From contig NZ_CABTWO010000005.1 in the NCBI RefSeq assembly GCF_902488535.1, forward strand, positions 46,930-110,929: a stretch of DNA of 64,000 nt. Reading direction: 5' to 3'. The notes under the pieces are model-generated. The model searched no databases. It worked only from the letters and a program-made list of their open reading frames with translations, and had not been told where the DNA came from. Of the stretch, positions 36,220 to 45,857 are shown piece by piece (position 1 is the stretch's first letter; each line of letters begins with the position of its first letter). The DNA comes from an uncultured Mobiluncus sp. GTDB lineage: Bacteria; Actinomycetota; Actinomycetes; Actinomycetales; Actinomycetaceae. A program made the position numbers and the translations under genes.

Positions 36220-37458
36220 CTAGTACTCGACGCGGGTGTCTTTGGGGACCACCGTAATTCCGGAATCCGTCACCAGGAAACCGCGTGCCCGGTCTTGTTC
36301 GAGGTCAACTCCGATAGTGACGCCCTCGCCAACGTAAACGTTCTTGTCCAAGATAGCCCGGTCGACTTTCGCGTGCCGCGCCAGCACCACGCCGTTCATC
36401 AGGACCGAGTCCGTCACTTCGGACCAGGAGTTCAGGCGAACACCGGGGGAAATAATCGAGTGAACACAGCGAGCCCCGGAAATAATCGTGCCGCTGGAGA
36501 CGAAGGAGTCAATGGCGTGTCCCATACGGGAGTCGTCCCCATAGACGAACTTCGCGGGGGGCAGTTCACCGTCCACAGTCGTCATAATGGGCCACTTCGG
36601 GTTGTAGAGGTTAAAGACGGGGTGAACTGCGATGAGATCCATAGAGGCCTCGTAGTAGGCATCGATAGTACCGACGTCACGCCAGTAGTCCCGGTCACGT
36701 TCGGTCGAGCCGGAGATGTCATTGCGGATGAAGTCATAGCAGTGGGCTTCCCCGCGAGACACAAAATACGGCACGATGTCCCCGCCCATATCGTGATTGG
36801 AATCCTCGTTTTGCGAGTCCAAGCGCAGTGCGTCGAGCAGGGCATCGGTGTTGAACACATAGTTGCCCATCGATGCCAGTACCTGATCCGGGGCGTCGGG
36901 CAGCCCGACCGCGTCTTGAGGCTTTTCCCGGAAAGCTGCGATTTTACCCGTTGCGTCAGCTTCAATGACGCCGAAAGAAGATGCTAAGCTGAGCGGCTGA
37001 CGGATTCCGGCCACGGTGGCGGGCAGGCCTGACTCGATGTGTTCGGCCACCATCTGCGAGAAGTCCATCCGATAAATGTTGTCAGCCCCGATAATCAGCA
37101 CGTAGTCGGGGCGCTCATCGCTGATGATGTTCTCAGATTGGAAAATCGCGTCAGCTGAACCCATGTACCAGTGCTTGCCGGTGCGCTGCTGAGCCGGAAC
37201 CGGTGCCACGTAGTTGCCCAGAATATTCGACATGTGCCAGGCCGTGGCGATGTGTCGGTCTAAGGAATGCGACTTGTACTGGGTCAGGACGATGACGCGG
37301 TGGAAACCGGAGTTGACCACGTTTGACAGCGCGAAGTCGATGAGGCGGTAGTGTCCGCCGAAAGGCACCGCGGGTTTGGCGCGGTCTTCAGTGAGAGGCA
37401 TCAGGCGTTTGCCTTCGCCACCAGCGAGAATAATTGTCAAAACTTTTGATAGTGCCAC
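36220..37458 (-). CDS. glgC: Glucose-1-phosphate adenylyltransferase GlgC
   Basis: Makes ADP-glucose for glycogen or maltose-1-phosphate synthesis. The 412-aa protein opens with ILAGGEGKRLMPLTEDRAKPAV, has the sugar-nucleotide motif and substrate-site FREKP, and ends in a left-handed beta-helix domain. GTG 37458 is preceded by AGGG at 7 bases. It diverges from glgA across 166 bases, the usual actinobacterial arrangement, so both are likely to share regulation. It leads serB. Confidence 0.95.
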   Translation of the reverse strand: MALSKVLTIILAGGEGKRLMPLTEDRAKPAVPFGGHYRLIDFALSNVVNSGFHRVIVLTQYKSHSLDRHIATAWHMSNILGNYVAPVPAQQRTGKHWYMGSADAIFQSENIISDERPDYVLIIGADNIYRMDFSQMVAEHIESGLPATVAGIRQPLSLASSFGVIEADATGKIAAFREKPQDAVGLPDAPDQVLASMGNYVFNTDALLDALRLDSQNEDSNHDMGGDIVPYFVSRGEAHCYDFIRNDISGSTERDRDYWRDVGTIDAYYEASMDLIAVHPVFNLYNPKWPIMTTVDGELPPAKFVYGDDSRMGHAIDSFVSSGTIISGARCVHSIISPGVRLNSWSEVTDSVLMNGVVLARHAKVDRAILDKNVYVGEGVTIGVDLEQDRARGFLVTDSGITVVPKDTRVEY

Positions 37459-37624
37459 GCTTTAACCCTATAGAGAATTTTTAGCTTTTGTGGGGCTTTT
37501 GGGTCATCTTTTACTTGCAAATGGGATAAGTTAGAGGTGCAGCCGCGGTTCGCTGGCCAGGGATTTTCCGGGGACACTACGGGTCGGGTTGTACTGGGTC
37601 CATTTCTGTTGAAGCGAGGTTGCT

Positions 37625-38854
37625 ATGCGCGTTGATTTGATGAGTCGGGAATACCCTCCGAAAGTTTACGGGGGTGCAGGTGTTCACGTCACTGAACTTG
37701 CCAAGGTTTTGCGTCAGCGGGCAGAAGTGAGGGTGCACTGTTTTGAGGGTCCGCGCGCCGCGGGCACGGAAGGCGGCGAGCCAGGGGTCACCGGGTACGA
37801 CTATCTGGAGGGACTGGCTGACGCGAACGCCGCTATCCGCACTTTGGGAGTGGACTTGGAGTTTGTGGCTGGTGCCGATGGTGCTGACGTGGTGCATTCC
37901 CACACCTGGTACGCCAATATGGGTGGGCATTGGGCTTCCCTGATGTATGACATTCCACATGTTATTTCCGCGCATTCCCTGGAACCGCTGCGTCCATGGA
38001 AAGCGGAACAGCTCGGCGGGGGATACCGGATTTCCTCCTGGGCGGAAAAAACCGCTTACGAAGCCGCGGACGCCATCGTGGCGGTGTCCCACGCTATGAG
38101 AGCCGACATTCTGCGTTGCTATCCCACCATCGACCCCGACCGCGTCCACGTCATCCACAACGGCATTGACCTGGCGACTTGGGACTTTTCTAATATCACC
38201 CCCGAATTCCGCAGCCAAGTTTGGGCGGACTACGGACTGACAGAAGGGGCTCCCACCATTACTTTCGTGGGGCGCATCACCCGTCAAAAGGGTCTGCCCT
38301 ACCTGCTGCGGGCCCTGCGCGACGTACCTCGTGACGCCCAAATCGTGTTGTGCGCGGGGGCACCTGACACCCCAGAGATTATGGAGGAAGTCGAAAGTCT
38401 GGTGCGCGACCTGCAGCAGGAGCGTCCGGGAGTGGTGTGGATTGCGGACATGCTGGACCGCGCCCACATGATTGCCCTGCTGACAGGCTCGACCCTGTTT
38501 GTGACCCCATCGATTTACGAACCGCTGGGAATCGTGAACCTGGAGGCGATGGCTTGCGGCTTGCCCGTGGTCGCCACCGACACCGGGGGTATTCCCGACG
38601 TGGTTATTGATGGGGAAACCGGCTTTTTGGTGCCGATTGAACAGGTCAATGACGGTACTGGCAAGCCCCTGCATCCAGAAGAGTTCGAGCAGGCGATGGC
38701 CCAGCGCATCACCGAGATGCTGTCAGACCCGTCTCGGGCTCAGGCAATGGGCGAGGCCGGACGCAAACGCGCCCAAGAACACTTCACTTGGGAGGCTATT
38801 GGGGAAAAAACTATGGCGTTATATGAAAAAGTCATCGCCCAGCGTCACAATTAA
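37625..38854 (+). CDS. glgA: Actinobacterial GT4 glycogen synthase GlgA (or GlgM)
   Basis: A 409-aa GT-B glycosyltransferase of family GT4. The N-terminus MRVDLMSREYPPKVYGGAGVHV and the nucleotide-sugar-binding E-x7-E stretch near ITPSIYEPLGIVNLEAMACG are typical. In corynebacteria the close homologue is glycogen synthase; in M. tuberculosis Rv1212c (GlgM) it makes maltose-1-phosphate from ADP-glucose. The sequence alone does not separate these two roles, but glgC upstream supplies ADP-glucose for either. ATG 37625 has GAGG five bases upstream. Confidence 0.88.
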   Translation: MRVDLMSREYPPKVYGGAGVHVTELAKVLRQRAEVRVHCFEGPRAAGTEGGEPGVTGYDYLEGLADANAAIRTLGVDLEFVAGADGADVVHSHTWYANMGGHWASLMYDIPHVISAHSLEPLRPWKAEQLGGGYRISSWAEKTAYEAADAIVAVSHAMRADILRCYPTIDPDRVHVIHNGIDLATWDFSNITPEFRSQVWADYGLTEGAPTITFVGRITRQKGLPYLLRALRDVPRDAQIVLCAGAPDTPEIMEEVESLVRDLQQERPGVVWIADMLDRAHMIALLTGSTLFVTPSIYEPLGIVNLEAMACGLPVVATDTGGIPDVVIDGETGFLVPIEQVNDGTGKPLHPEEFEQAMAQRITEMLSDPSRAQAMGEAGRKRAQEHFTWEAIGEKTMALYEKVIAQRHN

Positions 38855-38890
38855 CCCACAGTTGCCCAGCCGCGGATAGGAAAGAACAGT

Positions 38891-39679
38891 ATGACTTTGG
38901 TCGCAAGGTGTGACAACGTCGAATTGTGGCGCAATCACACCTCCATTTTGCAAGGCCTCAACTGGCAGATTCACCTGGGACAGCATTGGGTGGTGCTGGG
39001 GCCTAACGGGGCGGGGAAAACCACGCTGGTCGATATGCTGGCGGGGAGGATTTACCCTTCGCGCGGTCGGGTCGAAGTTTTGGACGAAGTCTTGGGGAAA
39101 ACCGAAATCGCCGAGATTCGTCAGCGGGTGGGGTATGCCTCCCCAGCCTTGGCGGCGCAGATTCCTCCCCAGGAAACCGTGGAAAAGGCCGTGTTGTCCT
39201 CCATTTGGGGGGTGACGGCATCTTGGCGGGAGAGTTACGAACCGGTTGACTTGCAGCGCGCCCAAGCCCTGATGAGTATGTTTGAAGTGGCTGACCTGAA
39301 AGAACGCGAGTTCGCTACCTTGAGCCAGGGCGAAAAACAGCGCGTTTTAGTGGCCAGGGCTCTCATGATTGACCCGGAGATGCTGATTTTGGATGAACCG
39401 GCGGCTGCCCTGGATCTCGGCGGGCGCGAACTGCTGCTGAGCGGCTTGGCGGAACTGGCTCGTGACCCGAAAAGTCCGGTTATGGTCATGGTCACTCATC
39501 ACCTGGAGGAAATCCCCCCCGGCTTTACCCACGCGCTGGCTCTCAAGGAAGGCCGCGTATTCACCTCCGGCCCTCTCGAAAACGTGCTGACCAGCGAGAC
39601 TATGAGCGCCATGTACGGCCTGGACTTGGACATAGCGCACACGGAGCAGGGACGTTACACCGCCAGAATGAAACTTTAG
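38891..39679 (+). CDS. Stand-alone ABC transporter ATPase
   Basis: A 262-aa nucleotide-binding domain with Walker A GPNGAGKTTL, signature LSQGEKQR and Walker B LILDEPAAALDL, followed by the H-loop THH. No membrane protein is next to it, so it could energise a permease elsewhere or be a soluble ABC protein; it resembles the ModF/YlmA group. The preceding gene is glgA (36 bases) and glnA2 follows after 59 bases. It also might serve the ATPase-less sugar transporter at 48-51 kb, but its family (not MalK/MsmK-like, no C-terminal regulatory domain) makes that unlikely. Confidence 0.8.
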   Translation: MTLVARCDNVELWRNHTSILQGLNWQIHLGQHWVVLGPNGAGKTTLVDMLAGRIYPSRGRVEVLDEVLGKTEIAEIRQRVGYASPALAAQIPPQETVEKAVLSSIWGVTASWRESYEPVDLQRAQALMSMFEVADLKEREFATLSQGEKQRVLVARALMIDPEMLILDEPAAALDLGGRELLLSGLAELARDPKSPVMVMVTHHLEEIPPGFTHALALKEGRVFTSGPLENVLTSETMSAMYGLDLDIAHTEQGRYTARMKL

Positions 39680-39738
39680 TTCAGGAGACCTTGAGCATCC
39701 GGAAAACCGCCGGAAAAGACTATTGAAGGGAGAAAACC

Positions 39739-41082
39739 GTGGATTCTCGCCAAGAAGACGTGATTCGCCAGGTGGGGGAACGTGACGTGAAGTATGTGCG
39801 TCTCATGTTCACCGATGTGTTGGGCGTATTGAAATCTGTCACGATTGCACCGGTAGAACTGGAACGAGCCTTTACGGAAGGGGTAGCTTTCGACGGTTCC
39901 TCCGTGGAGGGTTTCACCCGCGTGGCGGAATCGGATATGTTACTTTTCCCCGATGCCCAGACGTTCCAGATTATGCCCCAGCTCGCCGACATTCCGCAGG
40001 ACACTATCGGGCGGATGTTCTGTGACGTCTACAACCCGGACGGGACCCGCTCGCACTCCGATCCCCGCTACGTGCTGGAACGCACCATGAAACGGGCACA
40101 ATCGTTGGGATTCGTTCCCTACGCGCATCCTGAAATCGAGTTTTACCTGTTCAAACAGCCCGGCAGTCTGGATGAGCGCCTGCGGCCGGTGGACCAGGGG
40201 GGTTACTTCGATCACGTTTCGGCAGGGCCGGGCAACGCATTTCGCCGGTGGGCGGTGCGGATGCTGGAAGAGTACGGTATTTCGGTCGAGTTTTCCCATC
40301 ACGAGGGCGGCCCCGGACAAAACGAAATCGACTTGCGTTCCGTCGATGCCCTGTCTTGTGCAGATAATCTGGTAACTACGCGTGAAGCGGTAGAGGACCT
40401 GGCAGAAGTCAAAGGTCTGCTGGCGACGTTTATGCCGAAACCGGATATTGATTTTCCCGGCAATGGGTTGCACGTGCATTTTTCGCTGTGGGAGGGCGAC
40501 CAAAACGCGTTCTACGATCCCGCGGCGGCTGACCACCTGTCCATTGTGGGACGCCAGTTCACTGCCGGTTTGCTGCACTACGCCAAGGAAATCTCGGCTA
40601 TCGTCAATCAGCATGTGAACTCGTACAAGCGGCTGTGGGGCGGGGATGAGGCACCGGCTTTCGTCTGCTGGGGCCACCACAATCCTTCCGCCCTGATTCG
40701 CGTGGCCGATCACAAGCCCGGTCTGCACACTTCCACTCGGGTTGAGTACCGGGCTCCTGACCCCGCGATGAATCCATATTTGGGTTTTGCCCTGATTATC
40801 GAGGCGGGCCTGAAAGGGATTGAACAGCGCCTGGAACTACCCGAAGAAGCCGAGGATAACGTGTGGGAGATGAGCGACGCGGAACGCAAAGCCTACGGTA
40901 TCGAGACCCTGCCGCGCTCTTTGGAGGACGCGATTCGCTACCTGCAGGACTCTGAGCTGGTGCCAGCGGTTCTGGGCGAAGAAGTTTTTGATTATGTTTT
41001 GCGCACTCGGTTGGCGGAATGGACCGATTATCGCCACCAGGTGACGGAACAAGAGAAACGCTTGCTGCTGCATCTGCATTAG
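39739..41082 (+). CDS. glnA2: Glutamine synthetase, GlnA2 type
   Basis: Class I glutamine synthetase of 447 aa, matching GlnA2 of M. tuberculosis (446 aa) in length and in its place next to glnE. Active-site stretches include GSSVEGF, the metal-binding EIEFYLF and NGLHVHFS, and HHNPSALIRV. The adenylylation loop, NLYDLP in GlnA1-type enzymes, reads NVWEMS here: the modifiable tyrosine is replaced by tryptophan. It should therefore not be controlled by GlnE. GTG 39739 has GAAGGGAG at 6 bases. Confidence 0.92.
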   Translation: MDSRQEDVIRQVGERDVKYVRLMFTDVLGVLKSVTIAPVELERAFTEGVAFDGSSVEGFTRVAESDMLLFPDAQTFQIMPQLADIPQDTIGRMFCDVYNPDGTRSHSDPRYVLERTMKRAQSLGFVPYAHPEIEFYLFKQPGSLDERLRPVDQGGYFDHVSAGPGNAFRRWAVRMLEEYGISVEFSHHEGGPGQNEIDLRSVDALSCADNLVTTREAVEDLAEVKGLLATFMPKPDIDFPGNGLHVHFSLWEGDQNAFYDPAAADHLSIVGRQFTAGLLHYAKEISAIVNQHVNSYKRLWGGDEAPAFVCWGHHNPSALIRVADHKPGLHTSTRVEYRAPDPAMNPYLGFALIIEAGLKGIEQRLELPEEAEDNVWEMSDAERKAYGIETLPRSLEDAIRYLQDSELVPAVLGEEVFDYVLRTRLAEWTDYRHQVTEQEKRLLLHLH

Positions 41083-41143
41083 TCACTGCCACAGGTTCCT
41101 CGCCTCGGTGAGCGGCGGGACTGCGGTGCTGAAAGGGTAAAGA

Positions 41144-44100
41144 ATGGCTCGAGAGTATTCCGAGACGGTGGCCTTGCTGACCTCCGGAGTGGAAGATGTC
41201 GGGCGCGCCAAAACCCTTTTGACCGCCATTATGCAGGCAGCCCCCCAGATTGAGATTCCGAAACTCATCGAGAACCTGGGTCAGACTGCGGACCCTGACC
41301 AGGTGCTGCTGAGCCTGAATCGGATTTTTTCCGAGGATGCCCGTCACCCGTCGGGCATAACCGAGACGCTGAGTACCCGCCAAATCGGAAACCGCACGCT
41401 GCGCCTCCTGGGTGCCTCCGAATTTTTTGCCAGCTACCTGGTGACCCACCCGGCGGCCCTTGCGCCCCTGGAACAGCAGCCCGAGCCGGAAACTTACTCC
41501 ACACGGCTACTGAACGCGGTGGGGGCAAAGAACCTGGGAAGCGACGAAAACCCGTGCTGGGTCGCTGACCTGCAAGCTCACGACCTGGAACTGCGTCGGG
41601 TTTACTATGCCCTGCTGGCGCAGCTGGCAGCCGAGGACTTGGCTCATGCGGGAACGGCGGCGGCGAAAGCCGAGTTTCAGGCGACCTCCCGGCGCATCAG
41701 CGACCTGGTAGATGCGGCTTTGGAGGCTGGTTTGGCGCTGGCCCGCCGCGACCACGACCCGGAGGGCCAGATTGCTTTCACCGTGGTGGCGATGGGGAAA
41801 ACCGGGGCGCGGGAACTGAACTATATTTCTGACGTTGATGTCATCTACGTGGGACAAGCCCGGGACGGCGTCGACCTGGATAGCGCCGAGGCAAACCGGC
41901 GTGCCACCGCTATCGCTCAGGCGCTCGGGTCCTATTGCTCCGCGACCGGCCCGGAACCAGCGCTGTGGGTGTTGGACGCCGCGCTGCGCCCCGAGGGCAA
42001 GGACGGTGCTCTGGTTCGTACTTTGGAGTCTCACCTGGACTATTACCAGCGTTGGGCGAAAACTTGGGAGTTCCAGGCGCTGCTGAAAGCCCGTCCGGCC
42101 GCGGGGGACCGCGAACTGGGCTCTCGCTATCTGAGTACCATCCGTCCTTTTGTGTGGTCCGCGGTGGAACGCGAAGGCTTCGTGGAAGATACCCGAGCCA
42201 TGCGCCGGCGGGTGGAAAAGTTGCTGGACCCAAAGAAAGCCGGACGCGAAATCAAGCTCGGTGCCGGGGGACTGCGTGACGTGGAGTTTACCGTGCAGCT
42301 GCTGCAGCTGGTACACGGCCGGGTCGATGAGAGCCTGCGGGTACGCGCGACCCTGGACGCTTTACAAGCCCTCATCGCCGGCGGTTATATCGGCCGCGAC
42401 CAAGGCGAAGAAATGGCTGACTATTACCGTTTCCTGCGAGTCATCGAGCATCGCACCCAGCTGGATCGGATGCGCCGCACCCACCTGTTCCCCCAAGATG
42501 CCCAACTACGCAGGGTGGCGCGTTCTATTGATGTGGCGCGGTTTTCCGAGGGGGCGAAGCTGACCCAGGCTTGGCAGGAAGTGCGCCAAAAGGTTCGGGG
42601 ACTGCACGAGGAAATCTATTACCGCCCGCTGCTGCCTGCCGTGGCAAAACTATCGGCTGGGGTAGCGGCCTTGGACAGCGCCGCCGCGCAGTCCCGGCTA
42701 CAAGCTATCGGATACCGCGATTCCAAACGAGCCTTGGAACACATCGAGGCTTTGACCACCGGGGTGAGTCGGCGGGCGGCAATTCAACGCCAGCTGTTAC
42801 CGGTGCTACTGGATTGGCTGGCCGATGGGGTAGATCCGGATGGCGGTTTGTTGGCTTTCCGGCAAGTGTCAGACGCGTTGGGGGACACGCATTGGTATCT
42901 GGGTTTGCTGCGTGATTCGGGTACGGCTGCCCGGAGTTTGACCCGGTTGCTGTCGTCTTCGCCGCTGGTGGCGGGGTTGTTGCCCGCTAATCCCGACGCT
43001 ATTAAGTGGCTTGACGACGAGGCCCAGTTACGCGGGCGGACTCGCGAGGAGCTGGAGCGCGAAATCCTGGCGTCCTTTGAGCGCCAACCTGATCTGGACA
43101 AGCAAGCCGCGCGGCTGCGAGCAGTGCGGGGTCGGGAGCTATTGCGGGCGGCTATGGTGGACGTGCTGCAAGGCATTGACCCGTTGCGAACCGCTCAGCG
43201 ACTGACTGACGTGGGTGAAGCCGTCCTTGCCGGGGCTCTCGATTTGGCGTTGCGAAAGCTTAATGCGCAGGTACCCCCGACGGCTCCCGGTCACAAGGGC
43301 GGTGGGGAGCCGCTGTCCGCGCAGGTTGCGCCCGCGATGTCCGCGACGCGCACCCTGGCTTCCGGGGGTTATTATGCCGACCACTTAGTCGTGGGGATGG
43401 GTCGGTTTGGCGGTGGCGAATCCGGCTATGCGTCGGACGCTGACGTGGTGTTTTACTATCGTCCGTGGCGGGAGCCGGGCAATCCGGCAGCGGGATATTT
43501 GCCTACCGCGCCGGTGGCGGAATCCTCGGCAGCGGGTACAGAAACCGACCCCGCGGCATCAGAAATTCGCAAACAAGCCGCGGCGGAGGCAGCGAGCTTG
43601 GTTAATGCCGTCAGCTCAATCTTGAACGGAGCCCAAGCTGGGGCCTGGCGCGTCGACACTGATTTACGTCCCGAGGGTCGATCCGGGCCAGTATCCAAGG
43701 ACTTGGGGTTGCTGGAGGATTATTTTGCCCGGTGGGCCAGTGCTTGGGAACGTCAGGCCCTGCTGCGGGCTCGTCCCGTGGTGGGTTCGCCGGCCTTGCG
43801 CACGGATTTTGCCGCAATTGTGGATCCGGTGCGATTTGACACCCCTCCGGAGGCGAAAGAGCTGAAAGAAATCCGGCGGTTGAAAGCCCGCATGGAGGCC
43901 GAACGGATTGGCGGTGGACAGGTCAGCGGTGCGGGCAAGACCGCGGCGGCGGTGCGCCACGTCAAGCTGGGTCCAGGGGGATTATCCGATGTGGAATGGT
44001 CGGTACAAATATTGCAGATGTGCCACGCCAGCGATGTGCCGGGGCTGCGCTGTGTGTCTACCGGAGACGCCCTGCGCGCGGCTGTGAGCGCAGGGCTGAT

Positions 44101-44347
44101 TTCCGCCCCGGACGCGGAAACACTGCGCACCGCGTGGATGATGGCCATGTCGATTCGCGCCGCCAATGTGTTGGGATCGGGGCGGACTACCGGGAAAAAA
44201 CTCGATGTGCTGCCCGTCGATCGCCTCTTGGTGACCACGGCGGCGCTGCTGGGCTACGCAGAGGGTGCGCACCAAGACCTGACCGACGACTGGATGCGCA
44301 CCGCGCGCTTGGCTCGCGGGGTCGTGGAACAAATCTTTTACGATTAG
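41144..44347 (+). CDS. glnE: Bifunctional glutamine synthetase adenylyltransferase/removase GlnE
   Basis: Adenylylates and deadenylylates glutamine synthetase in nitrogen control; 1067 aa with two nucleotidyltransferase halves. The N-terminal (removase) half has MGKTGARELNYISDVDV and GAGGLRDVEFTVQLL; the C-terminal (transferase) half has MGRFGGGESGYASDADV and LGPGGLSDVEWSVQIL. ATG has AAAGGG at 6 bases. The last 64 codons are repeated 9.86 kb downstream, so the present 3' end may have been supplied by the incoming xyl island. Its substrate must be a GlnA outside this window, since the neighbour lacks the tyrosine. Confidence 0.95.
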   Translation: MAREYSETVALLTSGVEDVGRAKTLLTAIMQAAPQIEIPKLIENLGQTADPDQVLLSLNRIFSEDARHPSGITETLSTRQIGNRTLRLLGASEFFASYLVTHPAALAPLEQQPEPETYSTRLLNAVGAKNLGSDENPCWVADLQAHDLELRRVYYALLAQLAAEDLAHAGTAAAKAEFQATSRRISDLVDAALEAGLALARRDHDPEGQIAFTVVAMGKTGARELNYISDVDVIYVGQARDGVDLDSAEANRRATAIAQALGSYCSATGPEPALWVLDAALRPEGKDGALVRTLESHLDYYQRWAKTWEFQALLKARPAAGDRELGSRYLSTIRPFVWSAVEREGFVEDTRAMRRRVEKLLDPKKAGREIKLGAGGLRDVEFTVQLLQLVHGRVDESLRVRATLDALQALIAGGYIGRDQGEEMADYYRFLRVIEHRTQLDRMRRTHLFPQDAQLRRVARSIDVARFSEGAKLTQAWQEVRQKVRGLHEEIYYRPLLPAVAKLSAGVAALDSAAAQSRLQAIGYRDSKRALEHIEALTTGVSRRAAIQRQLLPVLLDWLADGVDPDGGLLAFRQVSDALGDTHWYLGLLRDSGTAARSLTRLLSSSPLVAGLLPANPDAIKWLDDEAQLRGRTREELEREILASFERQPDLDKQAARLRAVRGRELLRAAMVDVLQGIDPLRTAQRLTDVGEAVLAGALDLALRKLNAQVPPTAPGHKGGGEPLSAQVAPAMSATRTLASGGYYADHLVVGMGRFGGGESGYASDADVVFYYRPWREPGNPAAGYLPTAPVAESSAAGTETDPAASEIRKQAAAEAASLVNAVSSILNGAQAGAWRVDTDLRPEGRSGPVSKDLGLLEDYFARWASAWERQALLRARPVVGSPALRTDFAAIVDPVRFDTPPEAKELKEIRRLKARMEAERIGGGQVSGAGKTAAAVRHVKLGPGGLSDVEWSVQILQMCHASDVPGLRCVSTGDALRAAVSAGLISAPDAETLRTAWMMAMSIRAANVLGSGRTTGKKLDVLPVDRLLVTTAALLGYAEGAHQDLTDDWMRTARLARGVVEQIFYD
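44156..44347 (+). repeat. Direct repeat copy 1: last 64 codons of glnE (island left boundary)
   Basis: This 192-base block matches 54014-54205 with seven mismatches. Five are synonymous third-base changes; the last codon is Asp here and Glu in the copy, and the stop is TAG versus TAA. Identity begins one base before the block at most (44155) and ends at the stop codon. This copy is fused in frame to glnE. Confidence 0.95.
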
Positions 44348-44477
44348 AGCCTTGCGATGCTCTGTGTTTCTTATGTTCCTGGTGATTGGGTCAACGCGCA
44401 AAAGTGTGGGTGCGGCGCGGCACATGGGCATCCCGGAGGAACCTTAGTTTTCGGGACGTGAAAGATTAGTAAAACCC

Positions 44478-44515
44478 TTGACTCTCTAGAGCTAGCGTGT
44501 TAGTTTTAAGACTAA
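44478..44515 (+). promoter_or_regulatory. xylAB-xylR promoter with overlapping palindromic operator
   Basis: TTGACT at 44478-44483, 17-base spacer, then -10 TAGTTT at 44501-44506. The palindrome TTAGTTTTAAGACTAA (44500-44515, one mismatch per arm pair) covers the -10 and start region. TTAGTTT half-sites are usual in XylR operators, so XylR repression is inferred. Confidence 0.7.
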
Positions 44516-44607
44516 ACAAAATAGGTTTTTGGAGGCTATCACATCAGCGGGGAATAAAGCATAGAATCGCTGGTAATGAACGCCACGAGTGTAAAGGAGC
44601 ACAGATA

Positions 44608-45774
44608 ATGCGTAAGCCGTGTAAAGAAGATAAGTTCTCTTTCGGGATTTGGACAGTGGGTTGGCAGGGGGTTGACCCATTCGGTGTGGCAACCCGGGAC
44701 GCCTTAGATCCTTGGGAATACGCCCAGAAACTTGCTGAACTTGGAGCCTGGGGAGTGACTTTCCACGACAATGACGTGTTCAATTTTTCAGCTTCGGAAT
44801 CTGAGCGCCAATCCATCATTAAAAAGTTCAAAGAGGCTTGCGACCAGTCTGGTTTAGTTATCGAAATGGTAACTACCAATACGTTTACCCACCCCATCTT
44901 TAAAGATGGCGGGTTGACGAACAACGACCGGGAGATTCGTCGTTTCGGCCTCAAGAAAATTCTGAAAAACGTTGACTTGGCTGCGGAAATGGGCGCCTCG
45001 ACTTTCGTCATGTGGGGAGGTCGCGAAGGTGCTGAGTACGATTCCTCCAAGGATCTTAACGCCGCTTTTGAACGCTACAAGGAAGGTCTAGACGCTGTTG
45101 CCGGCTACATCAAAGAAAAAGGTTACAACTTGCGCATCGGGCTGGAACCCAAGCCAAATGAACCTCGTGGTGACATCTTCCTGCCCTCGGTTGGTCACGC
45201 GTTGGCGTTAATCGCCCAGCTTGACAATGGGGACATCGTGGGCTTGAACCCGGAAACAGGCCACGAACAGATGGCAAACCTGAACTACAACCACGCTCTG
45301 GCGCAAGCGCTGAACGCCGGGAAACTTTTCCACATCGACTTGAACGGTCAATCGGGGCTGAAGTACGACCAGGATAAATGCTTCGGTCATGGAGACTTGG
45401 CCTCAGCTTTCTTTACAGTGGACCTGCTGGTCAATGGGTTCCCCGGCGGCGGGAACCGCTACGATGGCCCGATTCACTTCGACTATAAGCCCTCGCGTAC
45501 TGAGGGATTCGAAGGGGTTTGGGCTTCCGCGGCGGCCAATATGGAAATGTATCTGATGCTGAAAGACAAAGCGTTAGCTTTCAGGGCCGATCCGCTGACC
45601 AAGGAACTCATGGAAGCGGCTTCAGTGTTCGAATTGGGCGAACCTACCATGAATGAGGGCGAAACCTACGCGGAGTTCATGAACAGTCCTACCGTTGACC
45701 CGGAGCAGGCCGCTCAGCGTGAATATCACTTCGTGGAGTTGTATCAACAAGCCATGCGTCACCTCGTAGGGTAG
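44608..45774 (+). CDS. xylA: Xylose isomerase XylA
   Basis: Converts D-xylose to D-xylulose. The 388-aa class I (Streptomyces-type) enzyme has all active-site residues: His53 and Asp56 in TFHDND, Trp136 in MWGGREG, Glu180 and Lys182 in LEPKPNEPRGD, Glu216/His219 in ETGHEQM, Asp244 in HIDLNGQ, Asp254/Asp256 in KYDQD and Asp292 in FDYKPSR. The frame is open from 44497 but ATG 44608 with AAAGGAG at 8-base spacing gives the usual start. It leads the rightward operon and shows GC-rich codon use, unlike xylB behind it. Confidence 0.95.
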   Translation: MRKPCKEDKFSFGIWTVGWQGVDPFGVATRDALDPWEYAQKLAELGAWGVTFHDNDVFNFSASESERQSIIKKFKEACDQSGLVIEMVTTNTFTHPIFKDGGLTNNDREIRRFGLKKILKNVDLAAEMGASTFVMWGGREGAEYDSSKDLNAAFERYKEGLDAVAGYIKEKGYNLRIGLEPKPNEPRGDIFLPSVGHALALIAQLDNGDIVGLNPETGHEQMANLNYNHALAQALNAGKLFHIDLNGQSGLKYDQDKCFGHGDLASAFFTVDLLVNGFPGGGNRYDGPIHFDYKPSRTEGFEGVWASAAANMEMYLMLKDKALAFRADPLTKELMEAASVFELGEPTMNEGETYAEFMNSPTVDPEQAAQREYHFVELYQQAMRHLVG

Positions 45775-45800
45775 GGACTAGTCGAAATCGATTCGTCGTC

Positions 45801-45816
45801 TCACACCCACGTGTGA
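45801..45816. repeat. Perfect inverted repeat in the xylA-xylB gap
   Basis: TCACAC and GTGTGA flank a CCAC loop in the 83-base gap between xylA and xylB. It could be an mRNA hairpin that adjusts relative expression; no T-run follows directly. Confidence 0.4.
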
Positions 45817-45857
45817 ATTAACATTTTTCATAGATGTGTGGGCTTTAGGAGCAGAAA

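Noticed and set aside
44348..44477. Possible remnant of a mobile gene between glnE and the xylA promoter
   Set aside because: No frame with recognisable protein content; only a weak 5-base hairpin after the glnE stop.
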